Source: Pseudomonas neustonica
GTDB lineage: Bacteria > Pseudomonadota > Gammaproteobacteria > Pseudomonadales > Pseudomonadaceae
Assembly (NCBI RefSeq): GCF_003797945.1
Contig: NZ_RKKU01000023.1
Span: 1-64,000 of the forward strand
Direction: 5' to 3'
DNA: 64,000 nucleotides
In this document: one piece after another, positions 1-8,298 of the stretch
Position numbering within the stretch: position 1 is the stretch's first letter
Layout: the number at the start of each line of letters is the position of its first letter
Translations under genes and position numbers: made by a program
The notes under the pieces: generated by a model
The model's database searches: none
What the model saw: the letters and a program-made list of their open reading frames with translations, nothing else
Told to the model about the DNA's origin: nothing

Positions 1-120
1 TGACCGGTGATTCCGGGATATCACCCAAAATCGGTCACGATAAAACGGAATGAGCGGTCACGTTAGCCCGGAACAGGCGGTCACGTTCAAACGGAATGGG
101 CGGTCACGATGGGCCGGAAT
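1..120. mobile_element. Terminal repeat region of an IS21-family-like insertion sequence (partial)
   Basis: The block CGGTCACG recurs at 32, 55, 78 and 101, exactly 23 bases apart, each followed by a variable stretch and a CGGAA-like core. Multiple short direct repeats at the termini are typical of IS21-family elements, where they serve as transposase binding sites. Bases 1-38 also contain an inverted pair, TGACCG against CGGTCA. The istA/istB genes would lie to the left, outside the window. The right boundary is inferred to lie near 120-125, where the repeats stop and the neighbouring coding sequence begins. The family assignment rests on recalled resemblance, not on a search. Confidence 0.6.
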
Positions 121-432
121 ATGCAAACGCTCCGAACCGTCTTCAACCAGATAGTTTTGCACACTGTGATCGGCAGAAAATTGGCTCTTTGACTGGCTAC
201 GCAACATGTCCTTGAAGCGCTTGGAGCCATCCTCGACCAAATAGGTGTTCACGTCGCTAGGTGTAGGCAAGGCAGATAGCGATGCTCTGCTCTCAGCTGT
301 CTTTGTGCGTAATTCAATAAGACGCTGCGCACCATCCTCAGCATGAGCAACACTAAAAGCGGAGCCAATCAGCACGGCGGCTGATACCAGCCCTGCCAAG
401 ACATTAGAAGTTGGGTGATTTGAAACTTTCAT
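58..432 (-). pseudogene. Small exported protein with repeated EDGS(K/E)R motifs, 3' end replaced by IS sequence
   Basis: The reading frame starts at the ATG at 432, preceded by a strong GGAGGT ribosome site. The N-terminus is a clear signal peptide (a hydrophobic stretch after MKVSNHPTS, ending in an AHA cleavage-like site). The mature part contains three related motifs: EDGAQRL, YLVEDGSKRF and YLVEDGSERL. About the last 22 codons lie inside the 23-bp IS repeats, so the natural C-terminus is missing. Small Pseudomonas periplasmic proteins of the PtrA-like type carry similar EDGS-R starts, but that link is only a recollection. The function is unknown. The full-length ancestor probably continued past the second YLVEDGS motif. 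Confidence 0.45.
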
Positions 433-934
433 TTTGTGTACCTCCAGAACCATTTCGACTTGAGGCGGACTTCTTATATGAGCGCCTTCAAGATTCCTGC
501 AGAGCAAGCGCTTTGGCTTTCTGCTTGGTTGGTAATGTAAAGAATCGGCGAAAAACGCGGTACACACATGCTGTCGAGTGAATGCCTAATCCTGTGAGGT
601 TGGATTTTATTTGGTTCTGGTGGTGACGCGATAGCGCCGTTTTACGGGTCTTTAAGGCAAGATAAAACAATGCTCCCCAATCGTTGCCTATTTCTGGTTG
701 CCTATATGTCCCAAGAAAGCGCTCTGGTATCGCCGTGATGCAAGAGAGACTTGGCTATCCGCTGACGGAGAAAAATCAATGGGGGTTGTGCAGGTTTTAA
801 CGGTGGAATAGTGATTGGTTATGCCACAGCCGCCTGATGTAAATGGCTGAGGTAATTACGCAATGTGGCAGGTCGTTCCACATCGGTAGGCCTGAGTGAC
901 GCGGGTAGTGCCGAATAGTCTCTCTCATCCTTTA
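433..934. other. Intergenic region between the small exported protein gene and hsdR
   Basis: No intact gene is seen here. Frames in 488-670 look like chance. The right part (about 819-950) has a minus-strand open stretch without a start codon, listed separately. The promoter of the small exported protein gene should lie just above 432; no clear -35/-10 pair stands out. Confidence 0.4.
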
Positions 935-950
935 CTAGTACGAGGGCTGA
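819..950 (-). pseudogene. Possible C-terminal coding remnant after hsdR
   Basis: Downstream of hsdR, in a different minus-strand frame, about 40 codons run open to a TAA at 819-821. The translation includes RPTDVERPATLRNYLSHLHQ, which has protein-like composition and resembles the tail of a longer protein. There is no usable start codon. It could be the end of a gene deleted upstream, or chance. I could not identify the family. Confidence 0.2.
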
Positions 951-3900
951 GATGTACGGTATTTTTTAAAATTCTCCGCTTGCTCAAAGATCTCTTTATA
1001 CACTTCATCCCTATCCACCGGCGGGTAGCCATGCTTGGCCAGCAGCAGTATCAGGTCTACTTTCAACTCGGCTTTGATGTCCTCGCGTTGACTCCAGTCG
1101 GTGTACCGCACCTTGTCGTCCACCACGGTTTTGACTTCGGCGGCGAGGGTTAGCAGCTTGTCTTCTGGGTAGCTGAAGTCGTACTTGGCGGCTAGCTCTT
1201 TGAGAATGTCGTAGAAGGCTTTTTCTTCCAGATCAATGCCCAGATCGGCGTAGGAGTCGCGCTCTGATTTCAATGCTTGAATCAGGTCAACGATCTTGTT
1301 TGAAAAGTCTTCAAGCACAATGCTATCCAAGACGTCATCTTCCTTGCGCTCGTTGTAATGCTCCACCAGGGCCTTGAACTTCTTGGCAAAGTCGATGCCC
1401 TTGGTTTTATTGGTCTTTCTGAAATCCTCGATGGCCTTGGCCAGCAGTTGCTGCAAGACTTTGATCCGAGTGTGGGGTAGTTTGATTTTCTCGATCTTGG
1501 CCAGATAGTCATCATCGAAGAGATCCATCTCACCGGCACCGCTTTCACCGAGCCTGAAAATCTCCTCAACGCCGTCAGCCTTCAGCGCTTCAGCCACCAT
1601 CTCGCGCACGCGCGCGTTCATCTGGGCGATATCCGGAGCACTACCTTTGGTGAGCTTGAACACGATAGAGCGTACAGCCAGGTAAAAGTGAATCTGGTCA
1701 CGTTCGTTTTGGCTCACACCCTCCGAGCCGCAGCAAATGTCGTAGGCGGCTTTCAGGCGTTTTACCAATGCCATAAAGCGCTTTTCGATCTTATCGGTAA
1801 GCTGCGCATATTCGGCTGCCATGTTTAGACAGTTCAACTGCTGCAACGGCGTGCCGGAGTAATAGAGTTTTGCATCAAAGCGGTGAAACAGTTTGTGGAG
1901 TAAGTCCAGATGATCCCTGACCACCACGATCGACTGGTTGATCTCTTCGATATTCTGCTGGTCCGCCTTGTTGTAGTGGGCGAGGGCCAGATTCATCTGC
2001 TTTTTGATGCCGATGTAGTCGACCACCAGGCCCTTTTCCTTGCCCTCGAACTTGCGGTTGACCCGCGAGATGGTCTGGATCAGGTTATGGCGCTGGATCG
2101 GCTTGTCGATATACATGGTGTCGAGAAAAGGCACATCAAAACCGGTCAGCCACATATCCACCACGATGGCGATCTTGAAGTTGGACTTGGCGTTCTTGAA
2201 CTGGCGATCCAGTTCCTTGCGGTACTCCTGGGTGCCGAGCATGTCGTAGAGCGCTTTGGGATCATCCTTGCCGCGCGTCATGATCATCTTGATCCGCTGC
2301 ATCGGTTTTATGTCCTTGCGCTCCTGCTCGGTTAGCGCCACCCCGGCTTCAGCCGCCAGCACCTCGTTCCAATGCGGTCTTAGCTCAATCACCTGCTGCC
2401 AGAACGCATAGGCAATCTCGCGCTTGCTGCATACGAACATCGCTTTGCCCTTGAGCGTTGAGCCCTCTTCGATGCGCCGCTCATAGTGATGCACAAAGTC
2501 GATAGCCAGCGCCTTGATACGATCCGGGTCACCGAGGATCGCGGTCATGTTGGCGCTGGCCTTTTTACTTTCTTCTATCTGATATTCATTGGTGCCGTCT
2601 TCCGCGCACTTGGCGTAGTAAGCCTCTATCTCGTTGAGCTTGTCGTTATCCAGCAGCACCTTGGCAGCGCGGCCTTCGTACACGATGCGCACGGTGATCT
2701 CGTCTTTCACCGATTCGGTCATGGTGTAGCTGTCCACTACCTCACCAAACACATCCAGCGTTGCGTCGATAGGCGTGCCGGTAAAGCCCACATAGGTGGC
2801 GTTAGGCAGCGAGTCGTGCAGGTACTTGGCGAAGCCGAAGGTGCGCTTTATACCTTTGTCGGTTACTCGTACTTTCTGTTCCAGATTGACCTGGCTGCGG
2901 TGCGCCTCATCCGATATCACAATCACGTTGCTGCGCTCGGTGAGCAGCTGGGTGTCTTCGGTAAACTTGTGAATGGTGGTCAGAAACACACCGCCGCTGT
3001 TACGGCCCTTGAGTAGCTCGCGCAACTGCGCGCGGCTTTCCACGCTGGCAACCGTCTGGTCGCCGATATAGCCCTTGGCATTGGTAAATTGGCCGGCTAG
3101 CTGATCATCCAGATCGGTGCGGTCGGTAATCAGCACAATGGTGGGGCTCTCGAACGCCACGCTCTTCATCAACAGGCGGGTGAGAAACAGCATGGTGTAG
3201 CTTTTGCCACAGCCGGTGGCACCAAAATAGGTGCCGCCCTTACCATCGCCCAGCGGTTTCCGGTGCTGGAGGATGTTGTCATATAGCTTGTTGGCGGCGT
3301 AAAACTGCGGGTAGCGGCAGAGGATTTTATCCTCCTTACGCGACACATCCGGAAAGTAGATAAAGTGGCGAATAACCGCGCGCAGCCGATCCGGATGAAA
3401 CAAGCCCTCGATCATGGTGTGCAGGGCGTTGATGCCGTCCTGCTCGATGCTCTCGTTGCCGGTGACCTTGCGCCAGGTGTAGTAAAACTCGTAGGGCGCA
3501 AACAGCGAGCCCATGCGTGAATTCACGCCATCGCTGATCACGCACAGGGCGTTGTACTTCATCAACTCCGGTATATCGCGTGCGTAACGGATAGTGAGCT
3601 GTTCCCAGGCGTTATAAATGGTCGCGTCTTCGCGCACCGCGCTCTTGAACTCGAACACCACCAGCGGGAAACCATTGATGTACAGAATGGCGTCTGGGAT
3701 GCGCTTCTCTGTGCCTTCAATCACCAGCTGATTGACCAGTCGATAGATGTTGCCGGTGTGGTAAGCGGCGGCGGGTTCAGCCACCAGGGTTTCAACCTCA
3801 CCTTCGGCCGGCACGCGCTGTTGCGGCAGGCCGCTGTAATCGATCAGCTGTATATAGAGATCTTTCTGGCTTTGTTGGGAGTGCTCGCGCTTGAGCAGAA

Positions 3901-4171
3901 AGCCATCGGCCAGGCGCTTGTGAATGGTCTTATTGGAGTCGTACAGGTCCAGCGCGGGCAGGCTTTCCAGTTGCTGGATAACCGATTCGATTTCGCCGGG
4001 GGTGATGTTGTCGGCGGCATATTGCGCCGCGAGAAACTGGCGCAGATCATCCTTGAGCAGCACCTCGCTGTTGCTACCGCGCTGCAGGCTCTCACCGGTA
4101 AAGTGCGGGTAACCCTGCTGCCCCAGCAGCTCGATAATCGCCTGTTCCAGTTTGGCTTCGTTGAAACTCAT
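935..4171 (-). CDS. hsdR: Type I restriction endonuclease subunit R (HsdR)
   Basis: Motor and nuclease subunit of a type I restriction-modification system: it translocates DNA using ATP and cleaves unmodified DNA, in complex with HsdM and HsdS. The 1078-residue length fits the family. The PD-(D/E)xK nuclease site is visible as P159-D160 ... E174-F-K176. The SF2 helicase motor follows, with Walker A GATGCGKS at 317-324, DEAH at 421-424, a VGFTGTPID motif and a late arginine-finger motif QTISRVNR. The protein appears intact. The gene is transcribed in the same direction as hsdM and hsdS but lies 2.7 kb downstream of hsdS, with a Fic gene, a DUF6933 gene and an oppositely oriented toxin-antitoxin pair between them. 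It may therefore need its own promoter in 4172-4325. Confidence 0.96.
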   Translation of the reverse strand: MSFNEAKLEQAIIELLGQQGYPHFTGESLQRGSNSEVLLKDDLRQFLAAQYAADNITPGEIESVIQQLESLPALDLYDSNKTIHKRLADGFLLKREHSQQSQKDLYIQLIDYSGLPQQRVPAEGEVETLVAEPAAAYHTGNIYRLVNQLVIEGTEKRIPDAILYINGFPLVVFEFKSAVREDATIYNAWEQLTIRYARDIPELMKYNALCVISDGVNSRMGSLFAPYEFYYTWRKVTGNESIEQDGINALHTMIEGLFHPDRLRAVIRHFIYFPDVSRKEDKILCRYPQFYAANKLYDNILQHRKPLGDGKGGTYFGATGCGKSYTMLFLTRLLMKSVAFESPTIVLITDRTDLDDQLAGQFTNAKGYIGDQTVASVESRAQLRELLKGRNSGGVFLTTIHKFTEDTQLLTERSNVIVISDEAHRSQVNLEQKVRVTDKGIKRTFGFAKYLHDSLPNATYVGFTGTPIDATLDVFGEVVDSYTMTESVKDEITVRIVYEGRAAKVLLDNDKLNEIEAYYAKCAEDGTNEYQIEESKKASANMTAILGDPDRIKALAIDFVHHYERRIEEGSTLKGKAMFVCSKREIAYAFWQQVIELRPHWNEVLAAEAGVALTEQERKDIKPMQRIKMIMTRGKDDPKALYDMLGTQEYRKELDRQFKNAKSNFKIAIVVDMWLTGFDVPFLDTMYIDKPIQRHNLIQTISRVNRKFEGKEKGLVVDYIGIKKQMNLALAHYNKADQQNIEEINQSIVVVRDHLDLLHKLFHRFDAKLYYSGTPLQQLNCLNMAAEYAQLTDKIEKRFMALVKRLKAAYDICCGSEGVSQNERDQIHFYLAVRSIVFKLTKGSAPDIAQMNARVREMVAEALKADGVEEIFRLGESGAGEMDLFDDDYLAKIEKIKLPHTRIKVLQQLLAKAIEDFRKTNKTKGIDFAKKFKALVEHYNERKEDDVLDSIVLEDFSNKIVDLIQALKSERDSYADLGIDLEEKAFYDILKELAAKYDFSYPEDKLLTLAAEVKTVVDDKVRYTDWSQREDIKAELKVDLILLLAKHGYPPVDRDEVYKEIFEQAENFKKYRTSQPSY

Positions 4172-4339
4172 TGGGTACTCCCTTATCCCGTACTATCAGG
4201 TTCTTCCAGCCATCTGGTCCAATAGTGCCAGCATTGTCCTGATTGGCCAAATAAAGCCCTTGCTGCCCTTCAAGCCGCAGTAGCTGCCAAGCGTCTCTTG
4301 GGCTTGAGCGGGCCGCCTGACGAGGTTGCTACTGTTTAA

Positions 4340-4366
4340 AAAGTATAGGCAGTATGCCTATACTTT
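4340..4366. promoter_or_regulatory. Palindromic operator and promoter of the first toxin-antitoxin pair
   Basis: A perfect 12-bp inverted repeat, AAAGTATAGGCA and TGCCTATACTTT, is separated by GTA. It contains a good -10 hexamer, TATACT at 4359-4364; the -35 side (TTTAAA at 4335-4340) is weak. The toxin ATG at 4372 lies about 7 bases beyond the -10 box, so the message could be nearly leaderless. Such a palindrome is the usual autorepression site for the XRE antitoxin encoded downstream; that role is inference. Confidence 0.7.
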
Positions 4367-4371
4367 GTGCC

Positions 4372-4715
4372 ATGAAAGGACCTTTCATAGAAACCTCTAT
4401 TTTCACCGCGCGGTTGGCAACTACCTGACTGACGACCAGTATCGGCAGTTGCAGATTGAGATGCTGGCGAATCCTGAGTGCGGTGACGTGATGCCTCGCA
4501 CGGGTGGTTTTCGCAAATTGCGTTGGGCTGATAGTAGAAGAGGGAAAGGGAAGCGTGGCGGTCTGCGCGTGGTGTATTACTGGCTAATGGGTGACGGTCA
4601 ATTCTGGATGTTTTCGATCTACGACAAAGACGAAATGGAAAAGCTGACTGCCGACCAAGAGAAACAGCTCAAACAAGCGATCATGGTTGAGTTGAATAAG
4701 CGAGGTGCCAAATGA
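4372..4715 (+). pseudogene. HigB/RelE-type toxin, frameshifted near its start
   Basis: The ATG at 4372, just after the operator, begins MKGPFIETSIFTAR, a typical start for this toxin family, but the frame stops after about 18 codons. The frame one base back then continues VGNYLTDDQYRQLQIEM through to the stop at 4713-4715. The break is at GCGCGGTTGGC near 4412, where one extra G would restore a single 114-residue protein. The rest keeps the family's RGGLRVVYYW and FWMFSIYDKDE segments. Toxins of this group are translation-dependent mRNA nucleases. A TTG at 4326 keeps the second frame open, but it starts inside the promoter palindrome and is unlikely. Either the toxin is dead or the base was miscalled. 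Confidence 0.7.
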
Positions 4716-5026
4716 GCAAGCGCAATTTGTTCGACGAAATGATGCAGGGCGTCGACGAGATGGCGGCGCAGCGGGAGGGCAAGATCACCCTGCGCCAAGT
4801 GAAGGTCGAGAGCCGACCCGCGCCCGAGGTAACGGCTAATGACATCGTCGCCCTGAGGAAGAAAATGAAAATGTCACAAAAGGTCTTCGCCATGCGCGTA
4901 CGAACCAGTGTCGAAACCCTGCGCAACTGGGAACAGGATAAGGCCAAGCCTAACGCTCAGGCGGCTTTGCTGATTAAATTGGTTGAGCAGTACCCTGATA
5001 TGGTTGATCGGCTGGCTAAGGTATAG
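4712..5026 (+). CDS. XRE-family antitoxin (HigA/NadS-like)
   Basis: A 104-residue protein overlapping the toxin stop by the four bases ATGA, which implies coupled translation. The C-terminal half is a helix-turn-helix DNA-binding domain: ALRKKMKMSQKVFAMRVRTS and VETLRNWEQDK fit XRE motifs. The order toxin first, antitoxin second is characteristic of HigBA-type modules. It is expected to bind the palindrome at 4340-4366 and to neutralise the toxin. The gene itself is intact although the toxin is frameshifted, so it may now act only as an orphan repressor or protect against a related toxin. Confidence 0.85.
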   Translation: MSKRNLFDEMMQGVDEMAAQREGKITLRQVKVESRPAPEVTANDIVALRKKMKMSQKVFAMRVRTSVETLRNWEQDKAKPNAQAALLIKLVEQYPDMVDRLAKV

Positions 5027-5169
5027 GCGCTACCGCTGTGCGAATCGATCAGCCATCTGACCCTTTTTTCTACATTGGTTTGTAATATCTGAAATACCAA
5101 CCCTTTGAGTATGACTAATCTGGATAAAATAAACTGGCTGATGAAGAAAAACGCACGGCGGTGATGTTT

Positions 5170-5754
5170 TCATACTTCAGACGCGGGCAGCTGGTGCGGC
5201 TGATTGGCGCTGTCCAACAGGGCGAACATGGCGCGCTGCGGCCAGATACAGTCTTTAACGCCTTTGGCCATGCAGGGTCTTTGCGCCAGCCAGCCGCCAG
5301 CGCTATAGGGAGCGAGGTCGGTGATTTGCAGCTGGTCATACCAGAGCAGGTGATCCAGGTCCTGCTTCATGTGGTTCAGGGTGCCTTGCACCGAGCGGTC
5401 GCATTGGGTATCGCAATGCAGTGGCGTGAGGGCATTGGCAGCCGCATCCAACTGCGCCTGATTGGCGCCAACCTTGAGCAGGGTATTCATCAGGCCGTCC
5501 TGAAAATGATAATCCAGCTCGGCAAAGTCAGGCTTGGTCAGGCAGGTGAGCAGCACTGGAAAGCGCGTGGCGCTGTGCACAAAGAGCACGCAGTTGCGTC
5601 GCTGCCAGGTAATCAGGTTGGCATGCCAGCCGCTCAGCAGGCTCTCGCCTGGGTCATTGGCTGCAATCGGGCGGGCTCGGGTGTTTGGCAGCCGATCCAC
5701 GGCGTTGACCGGGAGTTTGGCGTAGAGCTTTTGCGTGCAATGTAAGTGAATCAT
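5170..5754 (-). CDS. DUF6933-like protein of unknown function
   Basis: A 194-residue soluble protein starting MIHLHCTQKLYAKLPV, which resembles the start of DUF6933 proteins; this assignment is from memory. Its ATG overlaps the stop of the upstream RhuM-Fic gene by four bases (ATGA on the minus strand), so the two are probably co-translated. It has several tryptophans and an HCDTQCD segment but no recognised catalytic motif. Proteins of this family often sit near restriction or other accessory genes, and that is the setting here. No function can be assigned. Confidence 0.6.
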   Translation of the reverse strand: MIHLHCTQKLYAKLPVNAVDRLPNTRARPIAANDPGESLLSGWHANLITWQRRNCVLFVHSATRFPVLLTCLTKPDFAELDYHFQDGLMNTLLKVGANQAQLDAAANALTPLHCDTQCDRSVQGTLNHMKQDLDHLLWYDQLQITDLAPYSAGGWLAQRPCMAKGVKDCIWPQRAMFALLDSANQPHQLPASEV

Positions 5755-6755
5755 CCATTCAGGCCCGGTGCGCTTAGCATGTTCATGATTAACCGAATCA
5801 GCGTTTCTTTCTGTTTGGGGTCAGATTCGGCGACCAGCAATGTCAGTGCGGCCAGGCCGGTGTCATTGATGATCGGCTGGTCGTTGGCATTGAGCAGCCT
5901 GCCGTTACGGTGCAGAAAATCGACAAACAGAAAAGCGCCACTGCGTTTGTTGCCATCAGAGAAGGGGTGGTTCTTTACCACAAAGTAGAGCAGATGGGCC
6001 GCCTTGCTCTCGACGGTAGGGTAGGCCGGCTCGCCAAATATGCTCTGATCCAGATTCCCGAAAATACCGGCTAGGCCAGCCTCGCGCACCTGGGCAAAGA
6101 GGGCGGTTGCCTCGCCGCGTGACATCAGTTGCTGTTTGAGTTCAGTCAATGCTGCCATCGCTTCGTCTGGGCTGGGTAGCTTGCCGCCGGACTCGCCTTC
6201 GGGCTCTTCCAGCAAGCCTTCATCGTAGCGCTGTAGCCACAGAAACGTTTGGGTGTAGCGCGATACGATATCTACCAGACCGCGCCCGGCGTCGCCGCTC
6301 AATTCAGGGCTTTGCGCGGCTTTCTGGATTAGCTTCAGCGCCTGTTCCAGTTCGGCGGCGTTTTTTTCGAAACGGGTTTGATTGAGGGTATAGCCGCGTA
6401 CCATATGCTCTTTCAACCGTTCGGTCGCCCAAATACGGAACTGCGTGCCCTGAAGCGATTTGACCCGGTAACCGACCGAGATGATCGCATTCAGGTTGTA
6501 GTGCTCTACGTGACGTTCAACGTACCGGCCACCTTCTTTTTGAACTGTCGCAAATTTTGCGACAGATGCCGCTGCATTCAGCTCGCCTTCACGAAATACA
6601 TTATTTAGGTGTTTACCGATTGTTTTAACATCCCGGCCAAACAGTTCAGCGAGCTGCTGGCGGTTGAGCCACACGGTATCGCCTGCCAGGCGCACTTCGA
6701 TTCGTGCCTGGCCGTCTCCGCTTTGAAAAATTTCGATCTGTTTGTCGTTGGTCAT
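5751..6755 (-). CDS. RhuM-Fic fusion protein
   Basis: A 334-residue two-domain protein. Residues about 10-125 match the RhuM (virulence protein) family: DTVWLNRQQLAELFGRDVKT, then YNLNAIISVGYRV and FRIWATERL. The C-terminal half is a Fic/DOC domain with the core HPFSDGNKRSG at 263-273, containing the catalytic His and the phosphate-binding loop. Fic domains transfer AMP or other phosphate-containing groups to target proteins, and many are toxin-like. The gene lies 139 bases downstream of hsdS on the same strand and overlaps the DUF6933 gene. Genes of this kind are commonly found inside type I restriction loci. The target is unknown. Confidence 0.85.
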   Translation of the reverse strand: MTNDKQIEIFQSGDGQARIEVRLAGDTVWLNRQQLAELFGRDVKTIGKHLNNVFREGELNAAASVAKFATVQKEGGRYVERHVEHYNLNAIISVGYRVKSLQGTQFRIWATERLKEHMVRGYTLNQTRFEKNAAELEQALKLIQKAAQSPELSGDAGRGLVDIVSRYTQTFLWLQRYDEGLLEEPEGESGGKLPSPDEAMAALTELKQQLMSRGEATALFAQVREAGLAGIFGNLDQSIFGEPAYPTVESKAAHLLYFVVKNHPFSDGNKRSGAFLFVDFLHRNGRLLNANDQPIINDTGLAALTLLVAESDPKQKETLIRLIMNMLSAPGLNG

Positions 6756-6894
6756 CGGTCGTTCTGCCTCATTGGCGCATGGTGATTGGGTTCGCTGTGG
6801 CGAAACCGATCACCCGCCTGAAGCGCATGAATTTGCCTTTGCAGTGGCATATCCTGCTCCCGCTCCAATCTGTCGTCCGTCACCTTGCGCAACA

Positions 6895-8298
6895 TCAAAT
6901 CACCTCAGCGACCAGCTGTTCAGCTTCGGGGATGCGTAGTTGGCCGGAGAGGAGTTTGGGGAGGAGGGTGTCTCGTACGGAAGCTAGTCTTGCAGTCTCA
7001 TGGTTGAGTGCCGTCATCTTCTTGAAAGTCGGTGAGCATTGAGCGTCAAACAGTTTCAATACTGTTTCGTCTTGCGGTACGGATACAAAGTAACTATCAA
7101 AGCATGCGTTTTGGACACGCTGGCGACCTGAAGAGCCAACCATGCTGGTTACACAGTGCAGCCTGAAGTTGGCGTCCCGAGCTAAGCAGGCGACATACGG
7201 GCTTGAGATAGCACCTTTACCTCTCATCACAATGAATTCTGTTGATCCGAAGCCCGGCTCGTTGCCTTCCAGAAAATCCACGAGCCCGGTTTTTCCATTT
7301 TCGAGACATGGGGTAATGCGGGCTAGTAAAACGTCGTTATTTAGGAACTTCGCACCACCGGCATAAGCCTTCCACTCGAATTGGTCGATTCCGTACCCGC
7401 TTGTCGGCAGCGCTTTCATATCTGCATATTTTGCTACATGTCCCTTTCGCAGGGTCACCTTAGGATTGATCTGGATTGCGCTGGAGAGATCAAGGGGCTC
7501 CCACCCCTCCGGCACCCAGCCCATGGTGTCGGTAAACACAAAACAATCCGGAAACTGCTGGCGGATGGCGGCGGGGAGGGTGTGGGTTTGTTCTGATGAT
7601 GTTTGCTGTGCGGCTTGGGCACGGCGTGCGGCGTGGGCGGCCAGTTCTGGCGGAATCTCGTTACCGGCGGCCAGGGCGTTATCGATCACCGGATCGAAAT
7701 CCACAAACCAGCTTTTGAACAACGCCTGCGCCATGGCTTCGAGCGTGGTGTTCATCTGGCGGTTGAGTTCGATTTTTTTCTCGAAACTAAACAAAAGGTC
7801 CCCAATTTTTTTTTGGGTCAGAAAGCTGGGGTATGGGACAGGCTGTGCGACTAAATCGGAAGCGGTGATGCTAGCAGCTGCAGTTTGTTTCGCGATTTTT
7901 TGTATTAGTTCGCGGCCGTAAGAGGATTTAAAAAAATAAAAGTAGAAAAGCGAATATGCTTTCTCTGAATTGAACCTTAATCGAAAGAGGTTTGACTCAA
8001 ATACTGGGGAGTCAGTCACGTCACCGACCAAAAGGCATTTGCCGACTCCATCTAGGACTAAAGATGTTCTTCCAAATAGCAGATCGCCCGGCTCGCAAGA
8101 AAAACGTCGTAATTCACTTTCAGTCACTCTCAGAAGCTCTGTCTCATGCGATAAAAAGAAATCACTTCCAAAAATGCTCGACATTTTTATCCAGCGATGA
8201 CCGGAACCTTGGAACTCCTTACTTTTATAGAGACCGTTTCTCGGAGGCTCTTTTAGCAGCGTTGAGAGTTCAACCAGCTTGTAACACTCACTCCCCAT
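6895..8298 (-). CDS. hsdS: Type I restriction-modification specificity subunit (HsdS)
   Basis: DNA-recognition subunit of the type I system. The 467-residue length fits two target recognition domains, each followed by a conserved coiled-coil spacer. The first spacer is seen near LNRQMNTTLEAMAQALFKSW and the last near the C-terminus as SVRDTLLPKLLSGQL. It starts at the ATG at 8298 and overlaps the end of hsdM by 11 bases, so translation is probably coupled. The recognition sequence cannot be read from the protein. The recognition domains are typically the most variable part of such loci. Confidence 0.93.
   Translation of the reverse strand: MGSECYKLVELSTLLKEPPRNGLYKSKEFQGSGHRWIKMSSIFGSDFFLSHETELLRVTESELRRFSCEPGDLLFGRTSLVLDGVGKCLLVGDVTDSPVFESNLFRLRFNSEKAYSLFYFYFFKSSYGRELIQKIAKQTAAASITASDLVAQPVPYPSFLTQKKIGDLLFSFEKKIELNRQMNTTLEAMAQALFKSWFVDFDPVIDNALAAGNEIPPELAAHAARRAQAAQQTSSEQTHTLPAAIRQQFPDCFVFTDTMGWVPEGWEPLDLSSAIQINPKVTLRKGHVAKYADMKALPTSGYGIDQFEWKAYAGGAKFLNNDVLLARITPCLENGKTGLVDFLEGNEPGFGSTEFIVMRGKGAISSPYVACLARDANFRLHCVTSMVGSSGRQRVQNACFDSYFVSVPQDETVLKLFDAQCSPTFKKMTALNHETARLASVRDTLLPKLLSGQLRIPEAEQLVAEVI

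Noticed and set aside
1-120. CRISPR array
   Set aside because: The 23-base period has no separate spacers of constant length and no leader or cas genes; the pattern fits IS termini.
4326-4371. TTG at 4326 as start of the toxin
   Set aside because: This start lies upstream of and within the promoter palindrome; the family N-terminus MKGPFIETSIF is encoded in the other frame from 4372.
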